The notes under the pieces: generated by a model
What the model saw: only the letters and a program-made list of their open reading frames with translations
Databases searched by the model: none
What the model was told of the DNA's origin: nothing
Part shown: positions 1 through 6,991 of the stretch, in pieces
How the letters are laid out: each line of letters opens with the position of its first letter
Position numbering within the stretch: the first letter of the stretch is position 1
Position numbers and translations under genes: made by a program
Source: a virus
Direction: 5' to 3' (one strand)
Length of the DNA: 32,127 nucleotides
Virus record (IMG/VR): IMGVR_UViG_3300030389_001143
Span: 1-32,127 of that record

Positions 1-54
1 ATGAATTGGTTTATCTTCAAATGCTGTATGATATAACTCTACTTTTCTATCCAT
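1..54 (-). CDS. 5' end of early gene, duplicate of 31744-32037 (partial)
   Basis: The first 18 codons of the leftward gene whose full copy lies at 31744-32037 are repeated here, because the two window ends overlap. The ATG is at 52-54, with GGAGCA a few bases upstream. It is not a separate gene: on the circular genome it is the same locus. Confidence 0.9.
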   Translation of the reverse strand, partial: MDRKVELYHTAFEDKPIH

Positions 55-106
55 TTTCTTGCTCCTGTTTAAGTTTTTATATAAGTCGTTATTAACTTAT
101 ATATAT

Positions 107-135
107 ACTCTATAATATTATGGTATATATGTCAA
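107..135 (-). promoter_or_regulatory. Leftward early promoter (left copy)
   Basis: On the minus strand TTGACA (130-135) is followed after 17 bases by TAGAGT (107-112). The first 16 bases, TTGACATATATACCAT, are identical to the promoter at 12791-12806. The transcript would run into the early gene at 1-54. Its leader contains AAAACTTAAACAGGAG, one base away from the leader consensus seen elsewhere in the genome. Confidence 0.72.
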
Positions 136-193
136 CATTATATAGTAAATAAATTCACTTCTAAAGTATTGATTTATATATGTTTTATTAAAA

Positions 194-222
194 TATACAA
201 TTTTTTTTAGAAATATTATAAT
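194..222 (+). promoter_or_regulatory. Putative promoter of the lone rightward gene
   Basis: TATACA (194-199), a 17-base spacer containing a T8 tract, and a perfect TATAAT (217-222) lie about 32 bases before the ATG at 255. AAGGG at 243-247 can serve as Shine-Dalgarno. The local sequence is very AT-rich, so chance matches are possible. The rest of 55-254 holds only this and the divergent leftward promoter. Confidence 0.5.
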
Positions 223-254
223 TATTAGTTAATATTTACTATAAGGGAAAAGCT

Positions 255-530
255 ATGTCATATTTAGATGATGTGATTAATGATATAAATTTGCAAAAAA
301 ATAAAAATGTGAGAGAAGCACAAAAATCTTATGTAGAGCATTTTGGTTATCAGTACTACAAAGACTTACTTACATATGAAATATTTGATGATCCAAATGC
401 TTTTGATATCCAAAGTGTAGAAAATTCATATGTGAAACTATTAAATAGATCAGTTGAGAAAGATAGCAGAGTTGATCCAGAGGATATAAGCAACAAAGTA
501 TTTGGTATTCCAAAAACTGCAAAGCAGTAA
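255..530 (+). CDS. Small acidic protein of unknown function, convergent with the MuF-metallopeptidase gene
   Basis: This 91-residue protein has no family I recognise, no membrane segment and no signal peptide. It is mostly helical in appearance, with acidic patches and several tyrosines. It is the only rightward gene in a 9.4-kb stretch of leftward genes. It has its own putative promoter (194-222) and a Shine-Dalgarno sequence AAGGG, and its stop at 528-530 almost touches the stop of the opposing gene at 532. An autonomous small gene on the opposite strand is the pattern of a phage 'moron' gene. Immunity or inhibition of the neighbouring metallopeptidase is one possible role, but that is position-based inference only. 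Confidence 0.7.
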   Translation: MSYLDDVINDINLQKNKNVREAQKSYVEHFGYQYYKDLLTYEIFDDPNAFDIQSVENSYVKLLNRSVEKDSRVDPEDISNKVFGIPKTAKQ

Positions 531-531
531 A

Positions 532-2487
532 TTAAATTACTCTATTTTCAAAATCTTCAAACTCTAAAATGTCGTCTATGTATTCATCAAAACTTTTTTT
601 AGTGTTTGGTGCTAATTCTTCCATCTTTTTTCTAAATAATTCAGATTGTGGAGAAGCCGATAGGGACAGATATTCAGCAAATGCTTCTGTTGAATTATCG
701 CTTGTTACAACACGATTGCCAACCCTAACTCTAGCTCCTTCCCTTCTATAGTAGCTATTACTGTGTCCGTAACCAAAAGCATTTGTAGTTATAGCACCCA
801 TATAATCTGCAAGATGATCTATGTCTGTTCTTGCGTTTACAGTAACTTCTTTTTTTGCTTTATCTCTGGTTATCACAAATGTTTTTAATGAATAAAATAT
901 ACCATTACCGCCATGATGGACTGCGTGTGTGTCAATAAGACCAATTTGATTTGCAAATCTATAATTTACTGCATTAAGAAATGAGGTCATTCTTATTGCT
1001 CTATCTGCTCTGTCAGATATTTTATCAAAGTTTAAAAGTTGTTTAATTTCATCTTTTTTAAAGAAAACCCCATCTTGGAATATGTCATCTAAAAAAATCT
1101 CCACATCTTTTTTTGTTTGTAATTTAGTGAATGTATTTGTAGCTTCATCATAACCATATTTGAGCTTGTACTCTTCTTCAAAGTTTCTTAAAGCACCAAG
1201 TCCATTCTTAGGTGGCAATTCGTGTGCATATTTGTAAGTACCATCTTTAATGTTTTGCGAAACTCTTTTCACATCTTTTACTATTTCTTCTGCGTATATA
1301 AGTGATCCATAGTCTATGGTGTTTCTTTCATCTGCTTTCAGAATAGTATTTATTTTTTTACCTATCTTATTGTCATCTCTAAGACTTTTTCTAACTGTTT
1401 TTCTATCTACAAAATGTCCGTATTCATGTACCCATACTGCATGTTTTGAATAACCTGTTCTTGTTTTTTTCATGTTTATTAAATTAACATTGTCATAATA
1501 ACAACCGCTATTAGTTACAGTTACATTGACTGGCGGAAATTTTGCTGGTATCTGCTTATATTTTTCTGGGCTATCGTTCCATGCTTCTTTATGAAACTCA
1601 AGTTCTGTCTTTGTCGTTCCACCAAATCCAACAAAAGTTTGAGGAACTGTTGTGCTAACAGCTACAGTTGCAACCGCTTCTGGCACTATTGGACTATCTG
1701 GCTTCGGTATATCTCCAATAACTTCATCTTCTGAATCATAGTATAAGGTGAAACATCTACAATTAATTATATTTAAAGCACCACCTTTTGAATCTCCAGT
1801 ATAATCCATTATTTTTTCTGTTGTGCCACCACCAGCAATAGGTGTAAACACCTTGAACTTTTCATCTTGCTTTACTACAGTTCCATTCATAGCCTTATGC
1901 CAACCTCTCGTTCTATCATCAAAAGCACTATTCCATTCTTTCACTCCATCACGAAACCCAAGTGTTTTGGAAATCTCATTATTACCATAACTCATAGCCA
2001 TATGAGTTTCAGTTCTAGCGATCATAGTTGCTCTGTACGGCTTAAATCCATTGTTCTGCCTTATTTCTTTAGCAATTACAGGTATAGATTCTCCTTCCGC
2101 TATACCTTTTTTTATTGATCTTTTAATGTTTTGTCTTGTAGTTTCAGAGATTTGACTTACCTTAGAAGCTGTATTTTCATCTATATATTTGTCTACAATT
2201 TTATCAATATTGCCTTCTGCTTTCTCCTCTCTTTGCTTTCTTATTCTTTGATTTGTGGCAGTAATGACTGACCTGTAATGACTTGACAGTATCTTGTAAA
2301 TATCATTAGAAAAATCTTCTAAAAAGAAATAGTACATATCTTCATATTTAAGATATTCTTGCTCGGCTGATCTGGCAGTTTTTCTAAACAGTTTTTTTAG
2401 TTTTGCGTTTAGGCTTTTTGATAAGTTGAGATATAGTTTGAGTTGTTGCTTATAGTCCTTGCGTCTATTGATCCTAATTTTTGCCAT
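532..2487 (-). CDS. MuF-type head morphogenesis protein fused to a zinc-metallopeptidase (zincin) domain
   Basis: The 651-residue protein starts with basic, coiled helices. It then has a Phage_Mu_F/SPP1 gp7-like region at about 100-255, with the family signature running from 'ARTETHMA' to 'NCRCFTLY'. MuF proteins are minor head proteins that travel with the virion DNA. After a Pro/Val/Thr-rich linker (about 255-285), the C-terminal half carries HEYGH at 354-358, a classic HExxH zinc site. It also has a downstream 'STEAFAEYL' segment (E601 or E605) that could supply the third metal ligand. MuF fused to enzymatic C-termini is a known polymorphic-toxin architecture, so this half may be an injected effector or a virion maturation protease. 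The ATG follows the endolysin stop directly (TAAATG). The fusion is confident; the effector role is inference. Confidence 0.87.
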   Translation of the reverse strand: MAKIRINRRKDYKQQLKLYLNLSKSLNAKLKKLFRKTARSAEQEYLKYEDMYYFFLEDFSNDIYKILSSHYRSVITATNQRIRKQREEKAEGNIDKIVDKYIDENTASKVSQISETTRQNIKRSIKKGIAEGESIPVIAKEIRQNNGFKPYRATMIARTETHMAMSYGNNEISKTLGFRDGVKEWNSAFDDRTRGWHKAMNGTVVKQDEKFKVFTPIAGGGTTEKIMDYTGDSKGGALNIINCRCFTLYYDSEDEVIGDIPKPDSPIVPEAVATVAVSTTVPQTFVGFGGTTKTELEFHKEAWNDSPEKYKQIPAKFPPVNVTVTNSGCYYDNVNLINMKKTRTGYSKHAVWVHEYGHFVDRKTVRKSLRDDNKIGKKINTILKADERNTIDYGSLIYAEEIVKDVKRVSQNIKDGTYKYAHELPPKNGLGALRNFEEEYKLKYGYDEATNTFTKLQTKKDVEIFLDDIFQDGVFFKKDEIKQLLNFDKISDRADRAIRMTSFLNAVNYRFANQIGLIDTHAVHHGGNGIFYSLKTFVITRDKAKKEVTVNARTDIDHLADYMGAITTNAFGYGHSNSYYRREGARVRVGNRVVTSDNSTEAFAEYLSLSASPQSELFRKKMEELAPNTKKSFDEYIDDILEFEDFENRVI

Positions 2488-2889
2488 TTAGTCAATTATT
2501 TCAAAGTGAACTGCGTCTATAAAGCTCATATCCCTATTCAGTTTGAAATCTCCTGTTACCCAGCTTCCACCCCATCTTATTTTAATATTTAAGATTTCGC
2601 AAACCTCTCCTATCACACCAGCAACAGCTTCATAATATTCTAGCTCCCAAGTAACTTTGCCATTATCGTAGCACACAATATCAACAGCTCTGCCTTGACA
2701 ATGCAAAGATTTAGCTCCAACCTTACTCAATCCCTCTGCTTTTAGCTGTTCTGCCCTCTCAAGGCTTCTCATTCCTTCTGTGATGCCAAAATCAATAGGT
2801 GTTAGTTTGATAGCTTCGGTCATTACTAACTTCAAATCTGGGTGTACTGTATTTAGTTTTTCTAGTGATCCACTTCCAAATTTAAACAT
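2488..2889 (-). CDS. M15-family peptidase, probable endolysin
   Basis: This 133-residue protein matches the Peptidase_M15_4 / L-alanyl-D-glutamate endopeptidase type. The zinc and catalytic residues are visible as S61-x-H63-C-x-G-x-A-x-D70 and, near the C-terminus, 'DAVHFEI' with H128. Enzymes of this family cut peptidoglycan peptide cross-bridges. The protein has no signal sequence, so it would need the holin to reach the wall. It sits between portal and MuF genes, about 11 kb from the holin cluster. This is unusual for a lysis enzyme and leaves open a virion-associated role. The start lies 3 bases after the portal stop. Confidence 0.88.
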   Translation of the reverse strand: MFKFGSGSLEKLNTVHPDLKLVMTEAIKLTPIDFGITEGMRSLERAEQLKAEGLSKVGAKSLHCQGRAVDIVCYDNGKVTWELEYYEAVAGVIGEVCEILNIKIRWGGSWVTGDFKLNRDMSFIDAVHFEIID

Positions 2890-2892
2890 GGC

Positions 2893-5097
2893 TTAGTCCT
2901 TTGATGATAATGGGTGATCTCTCGGTAACAAATCTAAATCAAATTTGCCACTTCTAAATTTACCTGTTCTGACTGCAACAAGAAAAGCATTTACTCTAGC
3001 ATAAGCCCATTGGTCTTCTGACCTTACACTTGGTCTTACACTTGCTGGGTTAGTCCTGTAAGCTCCAACCCCTCTTTTAAATACAGCTCCCAACATTCTA
3101 ACATTTACTCTTTTACCTTTTTGGTCGCCATATTTATCATTGTGATCCTTAACCTTTTTTCTTAATCCTTTCTCAACAGTTGCAGATAAACCAGCTACTT
3201 TGGTTTCCATATCATCATATGATTTTTCTCGTTCTGCCATTATCTGATTTCTTTTCTGCCTTGACCAACTAAATCCAGAATCACCACCCCACAATGACCA
3301 AGCGATCCTTCCAGCACTAGGATAACCTTTTTGGCTTGGCTTGAATCCTTGACCTTGCTTGTCTACTTCGTGTCTAGAAAAGAACGAGAACATTCTAAGA
3401 ACTGTGTCTGGCGACATTCTCTCCCCACTTACTATTTGATTTGCCCGAGCAACACCCACTTGAGTGCCACCCCTATTAAACTTTTTTCGCCAGTCCAGCC
3501 CTCTCCTAGCTTCTTCTTTCATGCCTTCGGTGGCTGTTAAATCAAGATCAGATAAAGCCTTTTCATCTACTCCTATTGTATCGTGATAGGCTTCGTGGCT
3601 TCTACATGGCATAAAAACAGTTTTGCCATCTTCTGTTTGGTGTGTATGACTTCCCTCACACCCAATTACTTTTGCCCTCTCTAGTGCTTCTTGCTCTGTG
3701 GTAAACACATCTTCTTCCAACATCTCCTTAGTTCTTTTCTTTTTTTTCTTCTTTTTTGGCTTCATATATTTTTCTTCTAAATCATCACCATAAATTTCTT
3801 CCCATTGATCCTCATAAAACTTAGATTCATCTTCATCTTCATCTGGCTGAACAGGTGGAGTATCGTCTACCTCGCCCAATGGAAATAAGTTTGAAGGAAC
3901 TAATAAGCTATCGCCACCATCTATAGGCTCAAGCCCTAGTCTTTCTCTGGCTTCGTTTCTGGTCAATATGCCTTGCTGTACACCTTGACTGACATTGGAA
4001 AAGATTTGTTTTCTTTTTTCTGCCATAGCTGGGATAGAATCAATGTCATATCTAATACTGATATTGCCGTCATAAAGCGGTGATAAGTATTCGTTTAGGT
4101 CTGATTCTAGTCGTTGTAATAAAGGTATAATGGTTTCTTCATACAATGATAATCTAGCTTCTGCCACATTAGCATATGTCTGATCTGCAATACCTACTAA
4201 TTGAGCTGGTACACCAAAACACAACGCAATCTCTCTGGCTGACATATTCATTAGTTCTAAAAAGTCCATGTCTTTTGGATTTAAGCCCATCTGAACGTAA
4301 TCAAAATCTCCTTCTAACAGCATTGGTCTACCAGCATTTGTGCTAGAAGAAAATCTTGTTTCCAAGTCCTGTAGCAACATAGCTCGTTGATCGTCTGATA
4401 ATGTTGCAGAAGCTCCTGTTTCATCTGTGGGTTGAAACTTCAACATAGCAGAAGGAGTACAGCCATTCTTTAACAATCCTACATTATGCAGTCCAGCCAA
4501 GTTGTGTTGATCAATGTTATAAGCAGAAGCAACTATTGGAGATAATCCGTAGAAATCATCTAATGGATTCCATAACTTTATGTGTTTAAGCTGTGAATAA
4601 CCTGTTAAAGGATTTACTTCATATGAGTTTACAACCTTGTTATCTATCTTATATTGATAGGCTTCTGGGATCATTGAAGTTCCTGTCTTAATAAAAATCC
4701 TGTCTGGTCTTAGCAAATATAATTCTGTGGGAACAGATGTTTCTTTATCTTTAATAATATAAGAGTTACCAGATATCAACAGAAAACTTATTAATGAATG
4801 AAAAAACTCTACACCAGATTGTAAAGGGTTTGGTCTTTCCAGCAAAGATATTAATGGGTGGCTGTCTAGCTCGTTCTCTCCAGAAAATACTTTGATCTTG
4901 ACTGCACTTGCGTTGTTGGCAATCATAGACACAGATTTATATACTATTGCGTTCTCTTGATAACCCTCTTTTGCGTAATCAACAAATTTTCTATTGTTCT
5001 TGCCTTGATATGCATGTACCTTATTAAAAAGCACTTTTGGAGCTTCTTTGGTCTGTATCTGCTCTGTTTGTTTTTTGAATCTATCAAATAATCCCAT
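2893..5097 (-). CDS. Portal protein with a large C-terminal extension
   Basis: Residues 1 to about 410 are an HK97-like phage portal: an N-terminal 'LFDRFKK', the 'PLISLLERPNP' region, 'HIKLWNPLDDFYGLSP' and 'ALCFGVPAQLVG'. The portal forms the dodecameric DNA channel at the head vertex. An acidic stretch and a lysine run (446-454) then lead into an extra domain to residue 734. This domain has a Cys/His cluster (C480, H484, H486, C498, H501) and a block around 525-600 with 'RGGTQVGVARA' and 'RMFSFFSRHEVDKQG'. I have seen this block in other phage proteins without a firm function. Typical portals are about 420-500 residues, so the protein is long. The lysine run is encoded by a slippery A-rich tract (3739-3745). 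Confidence 0.88.
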   Translation of the reverse strand: MGLFDRFKKQTEQIQTKEAPKVLFNKVHAYQGKNNRKFVDYAKEGYQENAIVYKSVSMIANNASAVKIKVFSGENELDSHPLISLLERPNPLQSGVEFFHSLISFLLISGNSYIIKDKETSVPTELYLLRPDRIFIKTGTSMIPEAYQYKIDNKVVNSYEVNPLTGYSQLKHIKLWNPLDDFYGLSPIVASAYNIDQHNLAGLHNVGLLKNGCTPSAMLKFQPTDETGASATLSDDQRAMLLQDLETRFSSSTNAGRPMLLEGDFDYVQMGLNPKDMDFLELMNMSAREIALCFGVPAQLVGIADQTYANVAEARLSLYEETIIPLLQRLESDLNEYLSPLYDGNISIRYDIDSIPAMAEKRKQIFSNVSQGVQQGILTRNEARERLGLEPIDGGDSLLVPSNLFPLGEVDDTPPVQPDEDEDESKFYEDQWEEIYGDDLEEKYMKPKKKKKKKRTKEMLEEDVFTTEQEALERAKVIGCEGSHTHQTEDGKTVFMPCRSHEAYHDTIGVDEKALSDLDLTATEGMKEEARRGLDWRKKFNRGGTQVGVARANQIVSGERMSPDTVLRMFSFFSRHEVDKQGQGFKPSQKGYPSAGRIAWSLWGGDSGFSWSRQKRNQIMAEREKSYDDMETKVAGLSATVEKGLRKKVKDHNDKYGDQKGKRVNVRMLGAVFKRGVGAYRTNPASVRPSVRSEDQWAYARVNAFLVAVRTGKFRSGKFDLDLLPRDHPLSSKD
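3739..3745 (-). other. Possible -1 slippery heptamer A AAA AAG inside the portal gene
   Basis: On the minus strand the zero-frame codons read AAA AAA AAG, giving the heptamer A AAA AAG, the motif used in E. coli dnaX. A -1 slip would read GAA AAG AAC TAA and stop at 3728-3730, yielding a portal of about 456 residues. This is the usual portal size, cut off exactly before the C-terminal extension. I see no strong downstream hairpin, and lysine-rich tracts are common in AT-rich genomes. Use of the site is unproven. Confidence 0.35.
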
Positions 5098-5107
5098 TAT
5101 ATAATCC

Positions 5108-6394
5108 TCAACTGATTCTAAAAATTGCTTTTCCAGAGTTCATTAATGATGTTACAGCCCATACAAGTGCGTCTAGTCTATCTGGGCTTTTTGCTGTATC
5201 TGGGGTGTAACTGCACATCTGATCTTCTAACTCCTTAAAATAACCAACATGGTGGATTTTACCTTGTTCGTAGAGTGCTGATACTGGCTCACAACGCAGA
5301 ATCTTGCCACGACTAGCTCTGACTGAAGAATAAGGTACATTCACATCTTGCACTCGTAAAAGTTTTTCAATTAAATCCCCACCATTGTTGACTTCACAAA
5401 CTATTCTATCTGCGTCAAACTTATAATACAACTCTATTGCTCGTTTTATCCAAACATCTGGACTAAATACACCAGATTTATCTTCTAATATGTAGAAATG
5501 ATTATCAATACCTCTACCAGCAACGATCAGCCCTGTTTCATCAGATGTACTTTTGTTTGAGGTAACTGCTGGATCGACCGCAATAACAATTCTTTGCATG
5601 TCTGGCGTTACTTCAATTCTGGTTTGCTCAATATTAGTAGCATGAAATAATGCACCCTCTACATCTTCTAATATCTCCGCATAAAGCTCCTGTCGCCCTA
5701 GTCTTGTTCCTTCGTATCTTTCTTTAAGCATTTTGATTGCAGATGGAGCAAGGTTATCTATGTTCTCAAAAGTATTTCCCTTGATTACTTTTGTGTCTGA
5801 TCTAACAGCTAGTTCTTTGATTAATTCTGTTGGTCTGGGAGTTGTGGTAATAATACACTTTGGGCTTTCTCCTAGTCGTAGTGCCATCATCAAGTTGTCA
5901 AATGTTTCTCTATATCGCCAAGAAGCTAATTCATCACACCAAACTCTATGAAACTGCACACCTCGCAATCGGTCTGGTTCTATAGCTGGAAAGCCTATAA
6001 TTTTACTACCATTGTAGAAAGTTATTTCGCTTTCTGATTTATTATATCCAGATTCAGATAATAGGTCTTTGTCCAAGACAGACAATATTCCAGATTCCCC
6101 TTGAAAGCATATTTTTCGCAAATCTCCATGAGTAGGTGCGATCACACCACAAATTACATTAGGATTTAGTAAGCAGTATTGGATTATATCCATAGCTCCG
6201 CATTTAGTCTTTCCCCAACCCCTACCAGCTAGGAATAATTGAATATTGTAAACATCTTCGTCAACAATGACTTGATTTTTTCTTGCTTTGGTATACCAAT
6301 CAGTTAAGAGTATTGTCGCTATCTTTTTCTGACAGTTTAGCTCTTTGAATGTCTGCGATAAGTTCTTTGAACTTGTCATCTTGCTCTGTGCCAT
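5108..6394 (-). CDS. terL: Terminase large subunit
   Basis: This 428-residue protein is the packaging motor ATPase and nuclease. Walker A is 'GRGWGKT' (57-63), Walker B ends at D154-E155 in 'VWCDELAS', and a coupling-type TTTPRPTE follows at 183-190. The RNase H-like nuclease domain shows D274 in 'IAVDPAVT' and a late 'PDRLDALVWA' with D405/D408. It overlaps terS by 95 bases. I kept this start because GGAG lies 7 bases upstream of the ATG at 6394, inside terS. The nuclease would cut concatemers, and terminal redundancy would fit headful packaging, though that cannot be settled here. Confidence 0.95.
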   Translation of the reverse strand: MAQSKMTSSKNLSQTFKELNCQKKIATILLTDWYTKARKNQVIVDEDVYNIQLFLAGRGWGKTKCGAMDIIQYCLLNPNVICGVIAPTHGDLRKICFQGESGILSVLDKDLLSESGYNKSESEITFYNGSKIIGFPAIEPDRLRGVQFHRVWCDELASWRYRETFDNLMMALRLGESPKCIITTTPRPTELIKELAVRSDTKVIKGNTFENIDNLAPSAIKMLKERYEGTRLGRQELYAEILEDVEGALFHATNIEQTRIEVTPDMQRIVIAVDPAVTSNKSTSDETGLIVAGRGIDNHFYILEDKSGVFSPDVWIKRAIELYYKFDADRIVCEVNNGGDLIEKLLRVQDVNVPYSSVRASRGKILRCEPVSALYEQGKIHHVGYFKELEDQMCSYTPDTAKSPDRLDALVWAVTSLMNSGKAIFRIS

Positions 6395-6683
6395 TCTGTA
6401 TCTCCAATACTTGTTTCTCTGTCCATTTTGCTTGACATTTTAACCAGAATAAACACGCAGTAACGGCTTCTCTACCTGTCCCTGTTGCGATCTTAAATAA
6501 ATTCTCTGCAACTTGAGCATTAGCAGTTGCTTTACCATTTAACAATTCTTCTTGATAATACTTGTATAAAGATGGTTTTGATATATTTAAAATTGAACAT
6601 ATCTGCTCATGTGGCAGACCAAGACCAGATAACTGCGTTACCATTCTTGCATTTTCTAGTGTTTTATTTACTATTTTTGGCAT
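6300..6683 (-). CDS. terS: Terminase small subunit
   Basis: This 127-residue DNA-recognition subunit has an N-terminal helix-turn-helix ('PHEQICSILNISKPSLYKYY', about 24-43). Helices follow, with 'ANAQVAENLFKIATG' and 'AVTACLFWLKCQAKW', which is the layout of alphaproteobacterial phage and gene-transfer-agent-type small terminases. The gene directly precedes and overlaps terL. A near-consensus promoter (6692-6720) sits immediately upstream, so terminase expression may not depend only on readthrough from the replication genes. The AAAAGG Shine-Dalgarno overlaps that promoter's -10 box. Confidence 0.87.
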   Translation of the reverse strand: MPKIVNKTLENARMVTQLSGLGLPHEQICSILNISKPSLYKYYQEELLNGKATANAQVAENLFKIATGTGREAVTACLFWLKCQAKWTEKQVLEIQNGTEQDDKFKELIADIQRAKLSEKDSDNTLN

Positions 6684-6691
6684 ATATACCT

Positions 6692-6720
6692 TTTATAAGG
6701 TAAAAATAAACTTGTGTCAA
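6692..6720 (-). promoter_or_regulatory. Strong promoter immediately upstream of terS, with overlapping hairpin
   Basis: TTGACA (6715-6720), a 17-base spacer and TATAAA (6692-6697) fill almost the whole gap between the preceding stop codon (6721-6723) and the terS ATG at 6683. Transcription would start about 2-3 bases before the ATG, giving a nearly leaderless mRNA. In longer transcripts from upstream, TACCTT (6697-6702) can pair with AAGGTA (6687-6692) and mask the Shine-Dalgarno. The sequence match is strong; activity is inferred. Confidence 0.6.
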
Positions 6721-6978
6721 TTAAAGTAAGCTGTATTGGTTTTTATCGTCTGTTTCTGGTTTAAATAAGATGTCAACAAGCCTATAGCTACCCTTATATT
6801 TTGATTGTATTACCTTGCCTGTCGCTTTTAGTTTTTTAAGTTCATCTACGTCTATTGTCATATGTTTATCTTTATAATAAATGATTAAGCCACCCTTTCT
6901 TATTGCTTTAGCTATTTCATAATCTCTTACACTTGTGTATTTACCTTGCCATAATTTTGTAACTGTCTTATTGATCAT
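6721..6978 (-). CDS. Small protein of unknown function between PP-loop enzyme and terminase
   Basis: I place the start at 6978, giving 85 residues, because GGAGCA lies 6 bases upstream and the gene then begins 13 bases after the preceding stop. A longer reading from 7026 would overlap that gene. The protein is basic and lysine-rich with beta-like stretches ('GGLIIYYKDKHMTI', 'GKVIQSKYKGSYRLV'). It shows no membrane segment or recognisable catalytic motif. Its position after the PP-loop gene suggests it is part of the same early/replication transcript. No function can be assigned. Confidence 0.72.
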   Translation of the reverse strand: MINKTVTKLWQGKYTSVRDYEIAKAIRKGGLIIYYKDKHMTIDVDELKKLKATGKVIQSKYKGSYRLVDILFKPETDDKNQYSLL

Positions 6979-6991
6979 ATTTGCTCCATTG

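Larger units (their letters stand above)
1..144. repeat. Left copy of 144-bp terminal direct repeat
   Basis: Bases 1-144 match 31984-32127 at 143 of 144 positions. The only difference is G at 67 against A at 32050. Such an overlap is what a circular or terminally redundant phage genome gives when assembled as a line. The repeat covers the first 54 bases (5' end) of a leftward early gene and its promoter. The single mismatch lies in the leader just upstream of the Shine-Dalgarno sequence, so it may mark a mixed viral population or a sequencing error. Confidence 0.93.
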
